Made by a program: the position numbers and the translations under genes. This document shows positions 56,560 to 60,000 of a stretch of 60,000 nucleotides of DNA, piece by piece. The notes under the pieces are model-generated. The model was not told the DNA's origin, searched no databases, and saw nothing but the letters and a program-made list of their open reading frames with translations. Each line of letters begins with the position of its first letter. The first letter of the stretch is position 1. The stretch is from Symsagittifera roscoffensis (taxonomy: Eukaryota; Xenacoelomorpha; Acoela; Convolutidae), in the NCBI RefSeq assembly GCF_963678635.1, contig NC_087068.1, positions 12,346,027-12,406,026 on the forward strand, given 5' to 3'.

Positions 56560-56645
56560 TTGTCGCTGTGGATTCGATAGTTTGATCTCGAGAGTTTGAA
56601 TCTAACGCATTAACCACTGTTTCAAAGTGTAAATCAATTCTGTCG
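56560..56645 (-). repeat. tRNA-derived relic, minus strand
   Basis: The reverse strand reads cagtggttaatgcgttagat (A-box-like) and, about 25 bases on, actatcgaatcc (B-box-like). No full cloverleaf forms. Confidence 0.4.
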
Positions 56646-57299
56646 GACCCAAAGGATCAAGGTCAAGAATTTCAAATGGTTTTGGACTGTTTTCTTTGCG
56701 ACTGTTTTGCGTGGGACTATTTTGTGTATGAACCGCTGAGTAAATTGTCCCACTTTAACTTTGTAGCTATACTCCGACAGTCCCAATTCTCCGCTTGCAC
56801 CGTCACAGCCATGATTGTTCTTCGAATGTTTTCCACTAGAGCAATGAGTTTGACAGATGTTTGATTTTTATGATTTTTGCCAGGAAGTTCGATAAATTAA
56901 AAAAAAAATGTCAACTTTTTTTGATCAAAATCAATTTCGCGGTTCCCAAAAGACATAATAGATCCGACTTTTTCAATTTAGTCTTCGAATATTGTTTATC
57001 TCTCATCTGTGGTCAATTGGCGAGGTTGCAATTTAATTACTTATCAATAAATTTCGAGGGATGTTAAATATTTCAAGAATAAAATTTTTTCCAAAAGTGA
57101 GCCTTGTGGTCCCCTTATTTGAGCTTTTTCGCCTCTTAGTCCATATTTCAATACGCTTGCGACTAGCAAGCGTGATAAAATTGGAAAAAGATTTTTTTTC
57201 GGCTTAACGACTAGTTTAACACAAAGTCACTGAATCATTTGTGCAACATTCAATTTTGCAGCAAACATGCTCAGTTCTTGAAAGTTCAATTTTAACTAC

Positions 57300-57360
57300 T
57301 GGGTACGAAATCTAGTAGACAGCTTAAGGACTACGCTCGAATCCGACCACCACCTCTTTT
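57300..57360 (+). repeat. tRNA-derived relic, 3' part
   Basis: ggactacgctcgaatccgac carries a B-box-like core and is followed by ccaccacctcttttt, a CCA-like end and T-run. The 5' half is not recognisable. Confidence 0.35.
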
Positions 57361-57504
57361 TATTCAATTCTAAAAATTTTAGTATAAAAATGGATCGGCC
57401 TATGGGTTGTCTGCTTATGGTTTGCTGGCTTAGTTGCCACACGTTCTTGTGTTGTATGATATTTTTCTAATTCAAAGCGTTTTTGGATTCGTTGACGTAA
57501 TTTG

Positions 57505-57592
57505 ATGCACGTTGCACTTGGTTTGGAGGTAATGCATTTGCCTTTGAAACCTAATGTTTGGGGGTTCGAGTCCCGGCCGGACGTTTTTTTTT
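57505..57592 (+). repeat. tRNA-derived relic with T-run terminator
   Basis: ggtttggaggtaatgcattt (A-box-like) and gggggttcgagtcccggccg (B box) are followed by ttttttttt. It shares its A-box region with the relic at 48300, so both may stem from one SINE family. Confidence 0.55.
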
Positions 57593-57774
57593 TCAGTCTC
57601 TGAAAATGAACTGTTTTATTTTTTTTTCGCTTATAAGTTTTTTTCGGCCAAAATGATTTCGTCTCTTGTTTTGTTGGTTTTGTGAATTTGTTTTGCATCA
57701 GTTAAAGCATAAAAAATGTTTTTTCATTTTTTTAATAAATCAGGTGGGCTGGAAGTATAAAAGGTAAAATTTCA

Positions 57775-58480
57775 AACTTTTTTTCTCAAAATTTTTTTAT
57801 GACAACCATTTCTTTTGTTATATTTGTTTTCGGTTCACTTGGCGTCAAATCACGGGTTCTCGGCGTAGTGAATGCTTTAGCATACTAAAAGCTTGTTTAT
57901 TGCTAGTGGTTGCGTTTCTCGTCTGTGTTTCAGAGATTGAATTGTTCGTTTTTTCAAAAAAATGTTGATTTTCTATGATAATTTCCTTTGGCGTTTTTGT
58001 TTCCGGATCGATTGTCGTCCAAGTAAATGTTGTTGGCTTAGTGGACGCTGAAAACAGTAAAAGCTTGTTAATTGCTAGTGGCTGCGTTTCTCGTCTGTTT
58101 TTCAGAGATTGAATTTTTGTATTTCAAAAAAAAAGTTGATTTTTATGCCAATCATTTCATTTGGTATTTTTTTATTGGGATCAACTGGCGTCTAACCACG
58201 TGTTGTTGGCTTAGTGGATGCTCGAAAAACACTAGAAGCTTGCATAATGATTGTGGTTGTGTTTTTTGTCTTTTTCTGAGATTGATTTGTTCGTGTTTTC
58301 AAAAAAAATGATGATTTCTTATGATAATTTCTTTTTGCGTTTTTGTTTTCGAATCGATTGGCCTCCAACTACTTGTTGTCGGCCTAGTGGACATTCAGTA
58401 AATGCTGAAAGCTTGCTCATTGCTAGTAGTTGTGTTTCTCGTATGTTTTTTTTGTGATTGAATTTTTCAAATATCCAGTC
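57775..58480 (+). repeat. 173-bp tandem repeat, about four diverged units
   Basis: tgcgtttctcgtctg-like strings recur at 57911, 58083, 58258 and 58430, a 172-175 bp period. Units share (t/c)ggc(c/t)tagtgga, aaagcttg(t/c)t(t/c)attgctagt, agattgaatt and ttgttttcgga(t/a)cgatt. Confidence 0.8.
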
Positions 58481-58921
58481 TTTTTATAAAGTTTTTTTCC
58501 ACTTAAAATTTTCCATCTCACTGACCATTTAGTAGCTTGCAATGGTACGCTTTCGTTGTATCGCAAGTGACGCGAAGCTCCGCTTCGTCTCTGTGTTTAT
58601 TTCATTTTCTGCATTCTATCAGACAAGTTGGACTGAATCTTTTTCGAGCTGTTTTCCTGACTGCAATTTCCTGGTTAAGTATGAGTTTTAACAAATCAGG
58701 ATTGATTTACTATTGCTTTTGTCTAAGCAGCTCAAAATAACAGCTGTTTGTTTCGCAACTGCAGAAGTGTAATATGGCAATACACTTCAAACGATTTTCA
58801 GATTTTTCTCCCCTTAGCGAGAAAAAAACACCCTAACTCAACATATTTTTTTCATAAATAGGGTCAGAACAATGCATAGTTTTCAGAAAATCAAACGGAT
58901 AGTATTTGAGTCTTAAAACAG
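58481..58921. other. Host DNA without a supported gene
   Basis: Nothing is recognised apart from acceptor-like ttttcag at 58880-58886. Confidence 0.3.
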
Positions 58922-59337
58922 TATATCGACAAGGTTGGTTGGTGTTTTGCTATGGGTATTTTGAGAACTTGTTTTCTCGAAAAGTCGTAGCTTCTGGCAG
59001 TAAAACTAAAACCGACTGGCTCAATGCGGGTTTCGTGATTCAAGATAGTGGCTTTGAAATTGCGAAATATCACAGTTTGTCGAGACATGGAAATGAGACC
59101 GACTTTCAATCAAGTTTAATTAACTTCAATAAATCTTCAGAATCAATCAAAAACGATTTAACGAATGGTTTCAAAGACAAAACTAATCAAGATTTTCAGC
59201 TGAGTGATTGGAATCTAAACAACAATCAGACTGAATTGGACCCAAAATCAGTCAAAGTTGAAAGAAGTCCGAAATCCCATCTGGCGAAAAGCTCAATGCA
59301 AATAATGAAAGACGTTGTCGTCAAAATTGATGACTCG
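58922..59337 (+). CDS. Putative internal exon of an unrecognised gene
   Basis: About 139 codons are open, from an AG at 58920-58921 to a strong donor gtaagtgaag at 59338. Peptide landmarks are RQGWLVFCYGYFENLF at the start, a Ser/Asn-rich polar middle and MQIMKDVVVKIDDS at the end. Length and donor favour an exon. I recognise no family. Confidence 0.45.
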
Positions 59338-60000
59338 GTAAGTGAAGTATTTCAAACATTGGGATAGAGAATTCTCAACGCTTTCTGATAACCGTAAGCA
59401 TGTGAAGTTTTATCAGGAATCAGGCCTACATGCATTTTTTTCAAACGAATTTATTGTTCTTAAAATGTTTTCTTCCTCAAATCTCCGGTAAAAGTTTTTT
59501 TCAACTTTTTTTTCTGGTCCTGTTTGTACGCAAAGCGTAACAGGCTCTCTGTGTTCAAATTTTAAAAAGAGGATTAAAATTAGAAAAAAGGGCACAACAA
59601 TAATTTACCAAGCAGGCTTAGCATATCTGCTTGTGTAGTTTTCCAAGAAGTCCTTCCGAACGTTTAGTTAGAAGAAATTTGGGTTCGGGTTTGTTTTATT
59701 CAGGGTCCACGCAAGCTGAGGTACCACGAATAAGCAACAAAATTATTCGAGTGCGACTTCATTTTGAGGCTGCTAGTTGGAAATCGGACTGCAAACAAAA
59801 TTCAGTTTCTCGTGCCAATTTTTAAACGTTTTCGCTGTATTCAATACATCAGTTCATAGCTATAAGAGTCATTTTCCGCCCAAGTATTTGAGAGTGCAAA
59901 AAGTTGGAACAGACAAATTTATTTAAAAAGATCAAATGATTCATTTAAGAAAACTTTTGCATGCAAATTTAGTTTTTCAGACAGAAAGGATGCCTCAAGG
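59338..60000. other. Host DNA to the window end
   Basis: No supported gene. The presumed intron of the 58.9-kb exon lies here. A further exon of that gene may lie at 59650-59800, but I cannot define its ends. Confidence 0.3.

Larger units (their letters stand above)
56185..57774. other. Host DNA with tRNA-derived relics, no supported gene
   Basis: Three tRNA-like relics (56560, 57300 and 57505) lie in AT-rich sequence. The open frames at 56676-57067 have no coding features. Confidence 0.35.

Noticed and set aside
57505-57592. Functional tRNA gene
   Set aside because: A and B boxes are present but the T-stem, anticodon stem and acceptor do not pair.
57360-57698. 112-residue minus-strand ORF
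   Set aside because: It runs through the tRNA-derived relic and low-complexity A/T tracts and has no domain features.

Overview
The window is animal (metazoan) genomic DNA. The left 43 kb consists almost entirely of two same-strand copies of one very large Ty3/Gypsy-type LTR retrotransposon. The right 17 kb is AT-rich host DNA with small exons, diverged repeats and wrecked transposon pieces. Host genes carry introns. Two of them (a C3orf33-like gene and a BolA2-like gene) have a TTTTTTTCAG-type acceptor a few bases before their ATG and lie in the same direction about 0.27 kb apart. That pattern suits a lineage with spliced-leader trans-splicing such as nematodes, but the phylum cannot be fixed from this sequence.

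Copy 1 (1-20774; its 5' LTR lies left of the window) is the older copy. It reads leader, 14-bp minisatellite, Gag-Pol frame, spacer, giant second ORF, 3' UTR, truncated 3' LTR. It carries at least eleven stops or frameshifts. Copy 2 (20775-about 43030) is inserted in copy 1's 3' LTR. Its two LTRs of about 1.37 kb differ at only about three places, so it is young. It nevertheless lacks 1186 bp covering the reverse transcriptase core and most of RNase H. Adding that segment back gives an element of about 23.4 kb.

The coding content is unusual. Gag (coiled coil, capsid, two CCHC knuckles), protease, RT, RNase H and integrase lie in one frame. After the integrase, Pol runs on for about 470 residues and ends in what looks like a macro domain of the small TARG1/OARD1 type. 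A spacer follows with a conserved splice-acceptor-like site and an AUG-free stretch, then ORF2 of 2959 codons, open in copy 2. ORF2 has a coiled coil, an SGNH (GDSL) hydrolase domain with all catalytic blocks, a second degenerate SGNH-like domain, cysteine clusters, a basic nuclear-localisation-like patch and a C-terminal SUMO-interaction-like motif. It has no signal peptide or membrane anchor, so it is not an envelope gene. LTRs, leader and UTRs are densely studded with the hexamer CTNGAG in the RNA-sense orientation only.

Right of copy 2, 43.1-45.2 kb is a jumble of Penelope-like-element RT fragments in inverted orientation with a third, mosaic LTR fragment between them. From 45.2 kb onward come a C3orf33-like gene (47.1-50.3 kb, three exons), a BolA2-like gene (50.6-50.9 kb), several unrecognised exons (53.9, 55.3 and 58.9 kb), a 225-bp inverted duplication containing exon-like sequence (55.7-56.2 kb), tRNA-derived relics, and a 173-bp tandem array (57.8-58.5 kb).
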